The position numbers were made by a program, and so were the translations under genes. The notes under the pieces were generated by a model. That model saw only the letters and a list, made by a program, of their open reading frames with translations. It had not been told where the DNA came from and did not search any database. Positions 1 to 10,296 of a DNA stretch of 64,000 nt are shown one piece after another; position 1 is the first letter of the stretch, and every line of letters starts with the position of its first letter. The DNA lies in the NCBI GenBank assembly GCA_009884515.1, contig RHHX01000002.1, positions 288,136 to 352,135 of the forward strand, given 5' to 3'. The DNA comes from Candidatus Mycoplasma liparidae. GTDB taxonomy: Bacteria; Bacillota_I; Bacilli_A; Mycoplasmatales; Mycoplasmoidaceae.

Positions 1-279
1 ATTTTAGATGATGGTAGAGCTGTTACTTTTGATAAAATATTTGTTTTTTATGGAAGTAATTATTTATCTAATTATTCTCATAAACCAAATTGATGAAAAT
101 TTGGTAATTACATTGAAACAAATGAGTTAAGAGAAACTACTATGAAAAATATTTATGCTGCTGGTGATATTGTTTATAAAAAATATCAAAAGAATAATAT
201 TATTTCTGGTATGGTTTATGGCATTGATATTATCAATAATATAATTAAAAAGAATAAAAAAAAAGTAACTAATAAATAG
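1..279 (+). CDS. thioredoxin reductase-like flavoprotein, C-terminal part
   Basis: Open from the window edge in frame 1 to a TAG at 277-279. The visible 92 residues contain N-I-Y-A-A-G-D-I, the FAD-binding motif near the C-terminus of thioredoxin reductases and related NAD(P)H:disulfide oxidoreductases, followed by a helix ending in a Lys-rich tail. Two adjacent in-frame TGA codons (residues 32-33) are read as Trp-Trp. The redox-active CxxC and the nucleotide-binding motifs lie outside the window, so trxB is the likeliest identity but a ferredoxin-NADP reductase-like relative cannot be excluded. Confidence 0.65.
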
Positions 280-292
280 TTACTTTTTTTTT
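259..292. terminator. bidirectional hairpin terminator
   Basis: Stem AAGTAACTA / TAGTTACTT with a 5-nt loop, A-rich on the left and followed by a T-run. It lies between the rightward flavoprotein gene and the leftward rplL and can terminate both. Confidence 0.75.
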
Positions 293-302
293 ATTGAATT
301 AA

Positions 303-671
303 TTATTCAAAAACAACTTTAGCGCCAGCATCTTCGAATTTTTTCTTGATAACTTCAGCTTCTGCCATTTTAACATTTTCTTTAATAACAGAAGGAGTTG
401 CATCAACTAATTTCTTAGCATCCATTAATCCTAAAGTATCGTTAACTTCTCTAACTATTTTAATAACAGAAACTTTATTAGTTCCAGTTTCTACTAATTT
501 AATATTAACTTCACTTGGTGCTTCAGTAGCAGCTGCACTAGCTGCAGCAGCAACTGGTGCAACAGCTGAAACTCCAAATTCAGTTTCAATACTTTTGATT
601 AAATCATGAATTTCAATAATAGTCATTTCTTTTAAACAAGTAATGATATCTTCTTTTTTTATTTTAGCCAT
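303..671 (-). CDS. rplL: 50S ribosomal protein L7/L12
   Basis: 122 residues. Stalk protein of the large ribosomal subunit that recruits translation factors. It has the classical layout: N-terminal dimerisation helices (residues 1-35), an Ala/Pro-rich hinge (VAPVAAAASAAATEAP) and a C-terminal domain containing KIVREVNDTLGLMDAKKLVD. The start MAKIKKED is chosen because GGAGACC lies 4 nt upstream; an 11-residue upstream extension has no such site. It is the second gene of the rplJ-rplL operon, its ribosome-binding site abutting the rplJ stop. Confidence 0.97.
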   Translation of the reverse strand: MAKIKKEDIITCLKEMTIIEIHDLIKSIETEFGVSAVAPVAAAASAAATEAPSEVNIKLVETGTNKVSVIKIVREVNDTLGLMDAKKLVDATPSVIKENVKMAEAEVIKKKFEDAGAKVVFE

Positions 672-681
672 ATTGGTCTCC

Positions 682-1170
682 TTATTTTGTTTTGGTATCA
701 GCAACGGCTTTAAGACCGTACATGAAATTTTTAATTGGTGATTCTAAACAAGATAATAACATTGAGTATAATCCATTTCTACTTGGGATTTGTGCTAATG
801 CAATAACTTGTTCAGCATCAATATATTTCTTTTCAAAATATCCGCCTTTAATGATTACAAAATTATATTCTTTTGTAATATCAACAATATTTTTGAAAAC
901 AGAAAGTTCGTCTTCTAAACCAACAATAATTGCATTAGGTCCAGAAATTTTTTCAAATTCTGAAATTTTAAGTTCAATAGCAGCTCTTCTTAAAATGTTA
1001 TTTTTAACAATCACTGTTTTAGAACCATCAGCAGTATTTTTACTTCTTAATGATGTCATTGTTCGAGCTGTTAAGCCACGATATTCAAAAACTACAAACG
1101 ATTTGCAATTTGTCATTAAAGTTGAAAGATCAGAAACTTGTTTCTGTTTACTTACAATAATATCTTTCAT
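682..1170 (-). CDS. rplJ: 50S ribosomal protein L10
   Basis: 162 residues. L10 anchors the L7/L12 stalk on 23S rRNA and in many bacteria binds its own leader mRNA. Recognisable segments are the N-terminal MKDIIVSKQKQVSDL helix, FVVFEYRGLTARTM, and the C-terminal helix that binds L7/L12 dimers. The chosen ATG has AGGAGA immediately upstream; the in-frame ATG seven codons earlier does not. It precedes rplL by 10 nt. Confidence 0.96.
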   Translation of the reverse strand: MKDIIVSKQKQVSDLSTLMTNCKSFVVFEYRGLTARTMTSLRSKNTADGSKTVIVKNNILRRAAIELKISEFEKISGPNAIIVGLEDELSVFKNIVDITKEYNFVIIKGGYFEKKYIDAEQVIALAQIPSRNGLYSMLLSCLESPIKNFMYGLKAVADTKTK

Positions 1171-1313
1171 TATCTCTCCTATTTTTAACAATCAACCCAA
1201 AATATACTTATCAATAAATATAAGAAGGTAAATCATTTAAAATAAAATAATTACCTAAATAACAAATTAAGCAAAAGCAGTTATTTTCTTTGGTGATTGT
1301 TATAAACATTATA
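1171..1313 (-). promoter_or_regulatory. rplJL promoter and leader with hairpin
   Basis: A -10 hexamer TATAAT lies on the minus strand at 1308-1313, giving a leader of about 130 nt. Inside the leader a 6-bp stem AGGTAA/TTACCT (1227-1257) could be the autoregulatory L10-binding structure, which in Firmicutes sits at this place. Position and a simple stem are the only evidence; there is no consensus kink-turn I can verify by eye. Confidence 0.4.
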
Positions 1314-1338
1314 CATAAAAATTAAATTTTGAAATTAA

Positions 1339-3504
1339 TTAGTTAACAATTTCAAAAGTAATTTGTGAAGTTAAAAGATCTGTATCTTTTACTTTAACTT
1401 TAACTTTTTGACCATAAGTAAATTGCTTATTAGTTTTAGAACCAATAATTACACCATTTTGTTCATCATATTTATAAAAATCATCACCAATATTTTTAAT
1501 TAATACTAAGCCTTCAATTGTATTTTCAAGTTCAACATAAAATCCAAATGATTTAATTGTTGATATATGTCCAATAAATTCTTCACCAATTTTTTTAGAC
1601 ATATATTGGGTTGCTTTATGATCATTAACATCTCATTCACATTTAGCAGCATTTTTTTCAGTAATAGTACAACTTTCAGTTAATTCTTTTAATGAAAGTT
1701 TAAATTTATTTCTTTGAGCATCAGTATATTTTTCAGGAGTAAAAAGATACATTCAAAATAAACGGTGAACAATTAAATCTGGATATCTTCTAATTGGAGA
1801 TGTAAAGTGTGTATATTGCTTTGAAGCTAAACCAAAGTGACCAATATTATCAATTGAATAAATTGCTTTTTGCATGGATCTTAGTAATAATTTACTAATT
1901 AAGTTAATGTTTTCATTTCCCTGATTATTTTTAATAATATTAGCTAATTTTTTAGGAGTAATATTTTCAGGTAGTAAGTCATCTTTTTGATATTTAATTC
2001 TTAAATTTCTTGCTTCAATGTTTAAGTTTTTTAAATTAGCTTTTTTAGGTGTGTCATGAATTCGATAAATAAAAGGAATTTTTAACTCATCAGCTTTAAT
2101 AGTAACTCCTTCATTAGCAGCAACCATAAAGTTTTCAATCATTTGTTGAGCTTGACCTGATTTTTTAATAATAAGGTCAATTGGAAAACCTTCATCATCT
2201 AAAACAAATAATTTTTCTTTAATATCAAAATTAATATAACCTTCGTTTTCTTTTTTCTTACTTAATATTTTGTGTAGTTCTCTTGCATCATTTAAAACAG
2301 TAATAATGTCTTCATCATATTTTTTTGAATTAAGATTAGTTTTAAAATATTCATTTACTTCATCATAACTAAATCTTTGTTTAGGAATTATTTTAGATGG
2401 ATAAAGATTGATGTTTTTAAATTCACCATCTAAACCAATAATAATATCAACAGTTAAGGTATTTTTTTCTTCATTAGGGTTTAGTGAGCAAATATCATTT
2501 GATATTTTATGAGGAAGCATTGGAATTACTCTGTCTATTAAATAAACAGATGTGCCTCTTCTAATACTTTCATGATCAATTAAACTATCAAATTCAATAT
2601 AACTACTAACATCAGCAATCGAAACGCTTAAAAGAAAATCTTTTTCATTTTTTTTAACATAAATAGCATCATCTAAATCTTTAGCAGTTTCAGGATCAAT
2701 TGTAATAATATTAAGATGTGATAAATCAATTCTAACTTTTTCACTACCAATTTTTGAAAAATCAACATTACTTAAATAATCAAGTGCTTCTTGATTAAAT
2801 TCAGGATCAATATTGTTCTTATAGACATATTTTAAAATATCCATTCCAACATCATTAATATGACCAATAATCTTTTTCAAAGTAGCTTTTGCTATTTTCT
2901 TTTCTTCATCAAAATAATTAACTTCAAAAAGGATTTTATGACCATTAACTAAATCATCATTATCAAGTTGTAAATCGATTTTAAAATACATTTTTAAATC
3001 ATCTAATAAAACATTATGAGTATTTCCGATTAATTGAAATGTACCAACAAAAACATTTCTATCTCTTTCAATAACTTCTTTAATAACTCCGTGTTGCATA
3101 TTGTCTTTTTTAGAAAAAGAATCAGTTTTATAAAAAGTAACAATATCGTTATTTAAAGCTCCAGAAAGATTAGAAAAATGCACAAAATAAGTTTTTTCAT
3201 CTTCTTTTGAAACAACATAACCATCAAGGTTTTTATTTAGAGAAATTTTCCCTTCAAAAAATTTTGAATTATCTATTTTTCCAGTTTTATAACTTAATAA
3301 TAAATTGCCATTAAAAGTAGTTTTAATTTGTTTTTCAGCAATAAGTTCTTCACTTAATTTAGAAATGTAATTTCGATTTATTCTAGAATGCTTTTCAGTC
3401 ATTTTTCTAATTAAAATAAACAAAGGCAATGGTCGGTCATTTTCTTTTTTTAAAATTTCAATTATTTCATTTTTATAAAAAGATTTATCAAATGATTGAG
3501 TCAT
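1339..3504 (-). CDS. rnr: ribonuclease R, 3'-5' exoribonuclease
   Basis: 721 residues, with two in-frame TGA Trp codons between the RNB domain and the C-terminal S1 domain. Processive 3'-5' hydrolytic exoribonuclease, in mollicutes the main degradative RNase and important for tRNA 3' maturation. Layout: N-terminal winged-helix (1-60), cold-shock domains (80-210), RNB catalytic domain with ITIDPETAKDLDDA at about 267-280 supplying the Asp cluster that binds Mg2+, ARNLRIKYQ region, SPIRRYPDLIVHR near 570, and an S1 RNA-binding domain from about 634. It follows secG with an 18-nt gap, the conserved secG-rnr arrangement. Confidence 0.96.
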
Positions 3505-3522
3505 AATATATAATTTCTTTCT

Positions 3523-3753
3523 TTATCCAATAAATGCAAAGACTAATATTATTATTAATAAGGTAATTATTAATAAAATCATTGCCATTTGCATTACTTT
3601 AATAATGCCTCTATCTTTTGTTTTTTTAAAGATTTCAAGATCTTGTCCAGCTAAATTACTTAATCCAGTTGATGAACCTGATTTTGAAAGTAAAACACCT
3701 AATATTATTGAAATAATTGCAATAATTAAAATAATAATAACAGCTGCAAACAT
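3523..3753 (-). CDS. secG: preprotein translocase subunit SecG
   Basis: 76 residues. Accessory membrane subunit of the SecYEG channel. Two hydrophobic helices (about 2-23 and 54-75) flank a polar loop, as expected for SecG, and the gene precedes rnr as in many Firmicutes. AAAGGAT lies 5 nt before the ATG. Length and topology fit the family well; sequence motifs in SecG are weak, so the call rests partly on context. Confidence 0.88.
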   Translation of the reverse strand: MFAAVIIILIIAIISIILGVLLSKSGSSTGLSNLAGQDLEIFKKTKDRGIIKVMQMAMILLIITLLIIILVFAFIG

Positions 3754-3784
3754 CTTTTATCCTTTAAAAAAAACTATGTTATTA

Positions 3785-3792
3785 ATTATAAT
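3785..3792. promoter_or_regulatory. overlapping divergent -10 elements
   Basis: The sequence ATTATAAT reads TATAAT on both strands (minus 3785-3790, plus 3787-3792). It lies between leftward secG and a rightward membrane-protein gene, so the two transcripts would start from nearly the same place and compete. No good -35 is visible, which is usual in mollicutes. Confidence 0.5.
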
Positions 3793-3849
3793 ATAATAAA
3801 GATGAAATTTTCGTTATTAGAAAATTTATATTTTAAATAAAGGAAAATC

Positions 3850-4455
3850 ATGTCTAAAGAAAATATTCGTGAAGAACTTAAAAATAACATTGATAGTGAT
3901 CTTTTTAATGATGAAATAATTAAATGATTTAAATTTAGTAAAATATCCTTAATTATAGGTTTTGTTTGAGTTTTGATTTTGATTTTACTTGCAGCTATTT
4001 TTCCTATAATTTTTGGGTCTGAGTTTGAGCTTAATATTGCTAGTGAACTTTCACTTTATATATCATTAGTTATTATTGCAATTCTTTCACAATTTATTTT
4101 TATGGTTTGATTTCAGGATATAATATTGAAAGTAAACATTAGAAAAATTTATCTACAGTTCAATCAAACATTCATCATTAAAATTCTTGAAATTATTTTA
4201 AAAGATTTCAAAAAATTCCAAATTTTAAAAACAACTTCAGACTGAGAAAATGGTTTGATATATTTAACTGATGGTGATTTAGTAATTCAAAACAAATTAA
4301 ACACTTCTGAATTATTAAAAATAAATATTTTTAAAGCAAAAAAAATCAATAATCAAAAAACAACTCAAATAGCATTTTTAAAAGAAACTATTTTAAATGT
4401 TTTTATGAAAGACTTTTATGAAAACATTGAAACATCAATTAGTGAAAGAAAATAA
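3850..4455 (+). CDS. uncharacterised membrane protein
   Basis: 201 residues; no family recognised. Starts MSKENIREELKNN after AAAGGA, with in-frame TGA Trp codons at residues 26, 40, 88 and 136. Two hydrophobic segments (about 30-52 and 68-92) are followed by a long polar Lys/Asn-rich C-terminal half, so it is probably a two-pass membrane protein with a cytoplasmic domain. Its TAA overlaps the ATG of coaE by one base, indicating translational coupling. No function is claimed. Confidence 0.8.
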
Positions 4456-5003
4456 TGATAATAGCGATTACAGGATTTAAGAACGTTGGTAAAACAACTT
4501 TTCTAAATTATATAAAAACAATGGGACAAATAGTCTTTAATATTGATGATTTTATTACTGATATTTATCGGTATAATGAAGTTGGTTTTTTAGTAATTAA
4601 AAATGAATTTGGAAAAGCTTTTATTAAGGATATTGAAGTTAATCGAGAAAAGTTGAATAAATTAGTAGTTGATGATCAAAATGAGTTTATTAAATTGAAA
4701 AAAGTTATTAGTAAATTAATTGTTAATTACATTAAAGAAATCAAAGAAAAAAACCCTGATGTTAATGTTTTTATTGAACAAGCTACTTTAATTAATGATA
4801 TTGAAGGTTATTATAAAAATCTCTATGACAAGATAATTTTTATCGAAAGAGAAAATGTTATTTTAAATATGGATCATATTAGCAAATATTTATATTTAGA
4901 TCGAGATAAAAAATTTAAATATGATTATCATTTTACTAATAACAGAACGATTGATGAATTCAAAGAAAAAATTAATAAATTTATCAATCAAAATATTTTT
5001 TAA
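4455..5003 (+). CDS. coaE: dephospho-CoA kinase
   Basis: 182 residues. Phosphorylates dephospho-CoA to coenzyme A, the last step of CoA synthesis. P-loop GFKNVGKT at residues 7-14; NIDDF supplies the acidic substrate-binding site normally written DAD; the spacing to the segment GKAFIKDIEVNREKLNKLVV (residues 54-73), which matches the family's IDR.AL..IVF block, supports the assignment. The glycine-rich loop is more diverged than usual (FKNV in place of GIGS), so another small P-loop kinase is possible but less likely. Confidence 0.78.
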   Translation: MIIAITGFKNVGKTTFLNYIKTMGQIVFNIDDFITDIYRYNEVGFLVIKNEFGKAFIKDIEVNREKLNKLVVDDQNEFIKLKKVISKLIVNYIKEIKEKNPDVNVFIEQATLINDIEGYYKNLYDKIIFIERENVILNMDHISKYLYLDRDKKFKYDYHFTNNRTIDEFKEKINKFINQNIF

Positions 5004-5026
5004 TTTAGATTGAGAAAAATATTTAT

Positions 5027-5035
5027 GTTATAATA
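5027..5035 (+). promoter_or_regulatory. extended -10 promoter of rplM-rpsI
   Basis: TGTTATAAT is an extended -10 (TGnTATAAT) about 60 nt before rplM. A TTGAGA at 5011-5016 is only 13-14 nt upstream, too close for a standard -35, so the extended -10 probably suffices. Confidence 0.5.
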
Positions 5036-5094
5036 ATTTAGTTATTAAATTATTATTTAATCAAATTATTATGAATTTTAATGAAAGATATTAT

Positions 5095-5544
5095 ATGCAA
5101 AAAACAACAATGTTAAAAAAAGAAGAAGCTGAAAGTAATCGTAAATGATATGTTATTGATGCTACTGATATTGTACTTGGAAAATTATCTGTTAAAGTTG
5201 CTGATACTTTAAGAGGTAAAAATAAAGTTATTTTTACTCCAAACGTTGATTGTGGTGATTTTGTTATTGTAACAAATGCTAGTAAAATAAAATTAACTGG
5301 AAATAAATTAGATGGTGAATCTTGATTTACTCACTCACATTATATGGGTGGTTTAAGAGAAAGAACTGGTCGAGAAATGGTTAATAAATATTCTGTTGAA
5401 TTAATTACTAATGCTGTTAAAAGAATGTTACCTAAAAACAAATTATCAAGAGCAATCATTACTAAGTTGCATGTTTATGAAAATGATGTTCATAAGCATG
5501 AATCACAAAAACCAATTGAATTAATAATAAAAGGTAAAAGATAA
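5095..5544 (+). CDS. rplM: 50S ribosomal protein L13
   Basis: 149 residues; early assembly protein of the large subunit. Recognisable segments are RKWYVIDATDIVLGKLSVKVA, LRGKNKVIFTPNVDCGDFV and the invariant HSHYMGGLRERTGREM (family: H-T-G-Y-P-G-G-L-K). Two Trp residues are TGA coded. Start ATG at 5095 with GAAAG upstream. It lies one base ahead of rpsI; L13-S9 is a universally conserved pair. Confidence 0.96.
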
Positions 5545-5545
5545 T

Positions 5546-5938
5546 ATGTCACAAATCGAATTAAAAGGTTTAGGAAGAAGAAAATCTTCTGTTGCTAGAG
5601 TTAAAATGGTTCCTGGAACTGGAAAAATTTCTATTAATAATAAAACACCTGAAGAATATTTCCCAAATTCAATTGTTATCCAAGAAATGGAACAACCATT
5701 AGCTATTACTAATTCTAAAAATTCTTATGATATCTTTGTTAAAGTTTCTGGTGGTGGTTTTACTGGTCAAGCAGGAGCTATTAGATTAGGTATTACTAGA
5801 GCTCTTATTGCTTATAATCATGAATTAAAACCAATCTTAAAAAAAGCTGGTTTAGTTACTAGAGATTCTCGAGTTAAAGAAAGAAAGAAATTTGGTTTAT
5901 ATGGTGCTAGAAGAAGCCCACAATTTACAAAACGTTAA
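5546..5938 (+). CDS. rpsI: 30S ribosomal protein S9
   Basis: 130 residues. Small-subunit protein whose basic C-terminal tail reaches the P-site tRNA. Hallmarks: GLGRRKSSVARVKMVPGTG near the N-terminus, GGGFTGQAGAIRLGITRAL in the middle, DSRVKERKKFGLYGARRSPQ before the terminal QFTKR. Its ATG follows the rplM stop after one base, so translation is coupled. Confidence 0.98.
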   Translation: MSQIELKGLGRRKSSVARVKMVPGTGKISINNKTPEEYFPNSIVIQEMEQPLAITNSKNSYDIFVKVSGGGFTGQAGAIRLGITRALIAYNHELKPILKKAGLVTRDSRVKERKKFGLYGARRSPQFTKR

Positions 5939-5952
5939 TTTCTTTAATATAT

Positions 5953-5985
5953 AAAAAAACACTTATTTAAATAAGTGTTTTTTTT
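5953..5985. terminator. perfect-palindrome terminator
   Basis: A 15-bp perfect stem with no unpaired loop bases in sequence (ACTTATTT/AAATAAGT core), flanked by A- and T-runs. It ends rplM-rpsI and reaches the last bases of the convergent smpB. Confidence 0.85.
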
Positions 5986-6418
5986 AATAGTTTTTATCGA
6001 TAAATCTTTTTTCATCTCGCTTTTTAATGTCTTCTCTTTTATCAAAAAGTTTCTTACCTTTAGCTAGCCCTATTAAAAGTTTTATTTTATTTTTCTTTCA
6101 ATAAAGTTTAATTGGAATAATCGTCAATGATTCTTTTTTTTTATCAAAATCTAAACGTAATATTTCACTTTTATGTAATAAAAGTTTTCTGTTTCTAATG
6201 GGATCTTTATTTTGAATATTACCTTCAAAAAAATTAGCAACATGCATATTCATAATAAAAGCTTCTGATTTATTAATCATTATATAAGCTTCATTAATAG
6301 AACACTTTGACTTTGAAATTGATTTTACCTCAGTTCCAGATAATACTATTCCAGCTTCAAAAGTTCGTAATATTTCATAATTTCTTTTAGCGTTTTTATT
6401 ACTAGCAATATTTTTCAT
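5984..6418 (-). CDS. smpB: SsrA-binding protein SmpB
   Basis: 144 residues. Binds tmRNA and delivers it to stalled ribosomes for trans-translation. N-terminal MKNIASNKNAKRNYEI, then FEAGIVLSGTEVKSI (family E.GI.L.GTEVKS.R), NMHVANF and RKLLLHK are all diagnostic. The Trp after IKLY is TGA coded; the basic C-terminal tail (LAKGKKLFDKREDIKKRDEKR) follows it and is present. It starts 4 nt after the pepF stop and is probably cotranscribed. Confidence 0.96.
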
Positions 6419-6422
6419 AAAA

Positions 6423-8237
6423 TTATTTTAACATTTTTTTAGTTTCAGTATTGAAGATTTTAATATAACTATCAATTATTTCTTTAGCTAAAATTCATGG
6501 TTTATCTTCATATAAATCAATTCCTAATAGTTTAATTGTTTCAATTGGAGATAAACTTGTTCCTGATTTTAAAAATTTAAAATAGTTTTCAAGCGCATTT
6601 GTTTCTTTTTTAATAATCTTATCAGCAATAATTAATCCAACTATTTGACCAATAGCATATTTATAGACATAAAAATTACCAGCATAGAAATGGGAAATTC
6701 TTAAAATAGTAGCAAGTGAATAACTATAAGGAGGTTTTAAATATTTTTTTAAGTTTTTAACCCCAATATATTCATTGATTAAAGATAAATATTTATCTTT
6801 AACAACATCATAGGTAATTGATTCATCATTATTAACTAGATTATTAATATCATATTCAAAATTAGAAAAAATTATTTGTCTGGTTGTTGTTGCAAAAAAA
6901 CCACTAATTAATTGATCTAAAATAAATACTTTAGTTTTAGAGTCTTTTTCTTCATCAGCTTTATTTAATAAGTAGTGACTTAATAATACTTCATTAGTAA
7001 TCGAAGCTACTTCAGCACAAAAAATTGAAGTTGACTGGTATATTTTTTGACCAATACCATAATAATAACTATTTAATGAATGTCCTAATTCATGAGCAAG
7101 CGTATAAACAGAATCAATTGAATAGTCATAGTTCATTAAAATAAAGTATTTACTTAATCCAGTAGTTCCGCCAATAGAATATGCTCCTGTGGTTTTATTT
7201 TCTTTTGGCATTCAAGATATTCATCTTTCATCAAAAGCTCTTTTTAAAACACTAACATATTCACTACCAAGTAATGCTAATGAATTAATGATAATTTCTT
7301 CAGCTTCATCAGGTTCATAAATCTTATTATCTTTACTTAAATCTAAATATCCATCTCATGGCTTAATATCATCAACATTAATAATTTTTTTCAATACTTT
7401 ATTTCTTAAATTTAAATAAGTATTATATGAACCTTTGTAATTTTTTACATTTGAATATATATGAGGAATTAACTTTACATCAATTTCATCACTAAAAGCA
7501 CATGCATGAATATAATCATCAAAATTTCTAATTTTAGATGATGTATTAAGTTCTAAATAATTATAGTAAAGCGAATGTGTCAAAGTATTTCTAAAACTAT
7601 AAAAAGCATTATTAAAACTAATTCAAACATTCCTTCTCAAAATTCTATCAGGTGATTTTAAATTTTTAAAAACATCAGATTGAGTCTTTAACTTAATACG
7701 TTTATTGTTTTTGTTAAGAACATCTTGAAATTTAATGTCGCCGTTAATTAAACTATTATAAAGTTCATCAACACCACCAGCAGATTTAGAAATTTTAGAA
7801 ATTAGTTTTTCTTCAATATCTAATAATGTATGTGGTTTTGTTTTAATGATTAAATCAAATGATCTTGCATATTCTTTTAAATCTTTATCTTGAAGATATT
7901 TAAATATTTTAGTTTCGTTCTTTAGGATGATATTTTCAAAATCACTTAATGCTACTGAATAGTTACTTGATTCATTTGAAACTTTTTGACCTCAACCTAT
8001 TCATTCTTGATCAATAATATTTTCATTAGCTTTATTACTAATATAATTTGAAAATCTATTTGATAAAATCTCCATTTCATCCGTTAATTTAATTCACTTT
8101 TTAAAATTATCAAGAGTATCAATAAATATTTTATAGTGCTCAATAATTTCAGTTCATTTGGTTTTTCATTCTTGATATAAAAAATCAAGCGGTTTATTTT
8201 CTAATAAATTTTCTAAATCTCAATCGTATTTTGACAT
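6423..8237 (-). CDS. pepF: oligoendopeptidase F (M3B zinc peptidase)
   Basis: 604 residues, the usual length. Cytoplasmic zinc metallopeptidase that cleaves imported oligopeptides, important in cells that cannot make amino acids. The zinc motif HELGH is at residues 382-386, preceded by GAYSIGG and followed by the FCAEVASITNE segment that supplies the third ligand. Start ATG with AAAGGAGC upstream; many Trp codons are TGA. Leads the pepF-smpB unit and diverges from arcC. Confidence 0.95.
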
Positions 8238-8300
8238 AAAAAGCTCCTTTTGCTTAATATTAAATTTTAATATTAAAATAAAATATTTTGATTTTTATTA

Positions 8301-8306
8301 TATAAT
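8301..8306 (+). promoter_or_regulatory. -10 element of arcC
   Basis: TATAAT at 8301-8306, 44 nt before the arcC start, inside a very AT-rich pepF/arcC divergent interval. No acceptable -35 at 16-18 nt. Confidence 0.4.
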
Positions 8307-8349
8307 ATAAATGTTATATTTTTTAAAATATACTAAAAATAGGAGACAT

Positions 8350-9282
8350 ATGTCAAGAATTGTAATTGCTTTAGGTGGAAATGCATTAGGTAGTAATCCA
8401 CAAGAACAAAAGGAGCTAGTTAATATACCAGCTGCTAGAATTGTATCTTTAATAAAAGAAGGGCACGAAGTTATTGTTGGTCATGGTAATGGACCTCAAG
8501 TTGGAATGATAGTTAATTCATTTGCAAACAGTGAAGTTGTTAAATCAAATAAATTTAATATGCCTTTCCCAGAAGCTGGTGGTATGAGTCAAGGATATAT
8601 TGGTTATCACTTACAAAATGCTATTTATACTGAATTAAAAAAACAGGGTATTAAAAAAGATGTTCAATATATTTTAACTCAAACACTAGTTGATGCACTT
8701 GATCCTGCTTTTAAAAACCCAACAAAACCAGTAGGACCTTTTTATGATACAAAAGAAGCTGGTGAAAAAGCTAATCCTGGTTCATTTATTGTTGAAGATG
8801 CTGGTAGGGGTTTTAGAAAAGTTGTTGCAAGTCCATTACCAATTGGATTCTTAGGAATTGATTCAATTAAAAAAGCTGTAGATAGTGGTGCTATCGTTAT
8901 TGTTTGTGGTGGTGGTGGAATCCCTACTATTGAAACTAAAACAGGTTTTGAAGGTGTTGATGGCGTTATTGATAAAGATTTTGCTTTAGCTAAAATGGCA
9001 GCTAGTTTAAAAGCTGATAAATTAGTTATTTTAACTGGTGTTGAAAAAATTGCAATTAACTGAGGAAAACCAGATCAAAAAGGTTTGGATAGATGTACAG
9101 TTGAAGAAATAAAAAAACATATTGCTGATAATCAATTTGCTCCTGGATCAATGTTACCAAAAGTTGAAGCTGCGATTGCTTTCTTAAAAGATAACCCAAC
9201 TGGTGAAGCTTTAATTGCTCATTTGGAAAAAGTTGAAGATTCAATTAATGGTAAAAATGGAACAATTATTGTTGCTAAATAA
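8350..9282 (+). CDS. arcC: carbamate kinase
   Basis: 310 residues. Makes ATP and carbamate from carbamoyl phosphate, the energy-yielding end of the arginine deiminase pathway. Motifs: RIVIALGGNALG (N-terminal), VGHGNGPQVG, IVCGGGGIPTI and the conserved DGVIDKDFALAKMA. The ATG at 8350 has AGGAGA right before it; a 13-codon upstream extension does not belong. It is a single-gene unit with its own -10 and terminator: arcA and arcB, its usual neighbours, are not in the window. Confidence 0.96.
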
Positions 9283-9301
9283 TTAATCTAAATATATAAA
9301 A

Positions 9302-9338
9302 AAAAAAGAAAGAAATTAAGTTTCTTTCTTTTTTTTTA
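9302..9338 (+). terminator. hairpin terminator of arcC
   Basis: A purine-rich arm (AAGAAAGAAA), loop TTAAG and its exact complement followed by T9. Separates arcC from the ABC transporter genes. Confidence 0.85.
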
Positions 9339-9382
9339 TATATTATTATGAAGTATAATGTTAATAGTTTTAAGGAAATATT

Positions 9383-10288
9383 GTGGCACAAATACAAATT
9401 AATTTAAATTCATTAAAAATGAAATACGTTTCTTCAAAAGCTCTTTTTAAATTAACTAATAAGCAATTTTGACAATCAATCGGTGAACCTATTTATGCTT
9501 ATATTTTTTCAATTTTAATGTTGGCTATTTTTGGTGGTATTAGTGGTGGTACTTTTAGTAATGAAGCAGAATTAGAAGCTTTTAAAGCTAGTGTTATTGG
9601 AGTAATATCTATGCAGATTCTTTCTGTAGGAATTATGACTTTACCAAGTGTTATTATGGAATTTAAAACATCAGTACTTTTAAAAAGGATTGGTGCTACT
9701 GCTGTTACCCCAATCTTATTTTTATTTACAATTTCCTTCTATTATTTTTTAGTATTAATCAGTCAAGTTTTTTGAATGTTACTTTGAGTAGCATTATTAT
9801 TCGGTTTTAATACAATTGCTGGAACTGGTGAATTGTGAGTTAATGTTATTTTTCGAGAAATAAATTGAATTGGTTTTATTTTTTCAATTTTTTATACATT
9901 AATTACAACATTAGCTTTTGCTTCATTAATTATCTCAGTTAGTAAAACAACTGTTGGTGTTAATATTATTGGTTCAATAGTTTTCTTTAGTTGTATGTTT
10001 TTAAGTGGTCAGTTATTACCGATGATTCAAATTGTTCAAAATAAAGTTTTGAATGGATTTAGTTATTTAACTCCTTTTAGATATACAACTGGATTAACTT
10101 TAATGTCATGAGTTGGTGCTAATCCTTTTGTTATTAATGGAGACTTTACTCAACCATTATTTCCTGGTGGTCCTGAACTACCTGTTTATAGTGTTGTTGA
10201 TCAATATTTAAATTGAATTGTTCCGTTAATAATGATATTAATAACAACATTAGTTTCATTAAAGTTATTTAAGTGAAATGCTAGATAG
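9383..10288 (+). CDS. ABC-2 type permease
   Basis: 301 residues with about six hydrophobic helices and the ABC-2 signature region (QLLPMIQI...FSYLTPFRYTTGL). It would form the membrane channel of an exporter with the ATPase encoded 8 nt downstream. GTG at 9383 is preferred as start because AAGGAA lies 5 nt before it; an internal ATG at 9419 lacks such a site. Six or more Trp are TGA coded. Substrate unknown: drug, lipid or peptide export are all possible. Confidence 0.82.
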
Positions 10289-10296
10289 GAGTTTTT

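Noticed and set aside
1339..3504. Apparent separate short genes within rnr, pepF, asnS, fhs, alaS and others
   Set aside because: They are pieces cut at TGA. Read with UGA as Trp they join in one frame into full-length members of known families.
5344..5544. Internal start of a shorter L13
   Set aside because: The upstream in-frame part, with two TGA Trp codons, matches the N-terminal half of L13.
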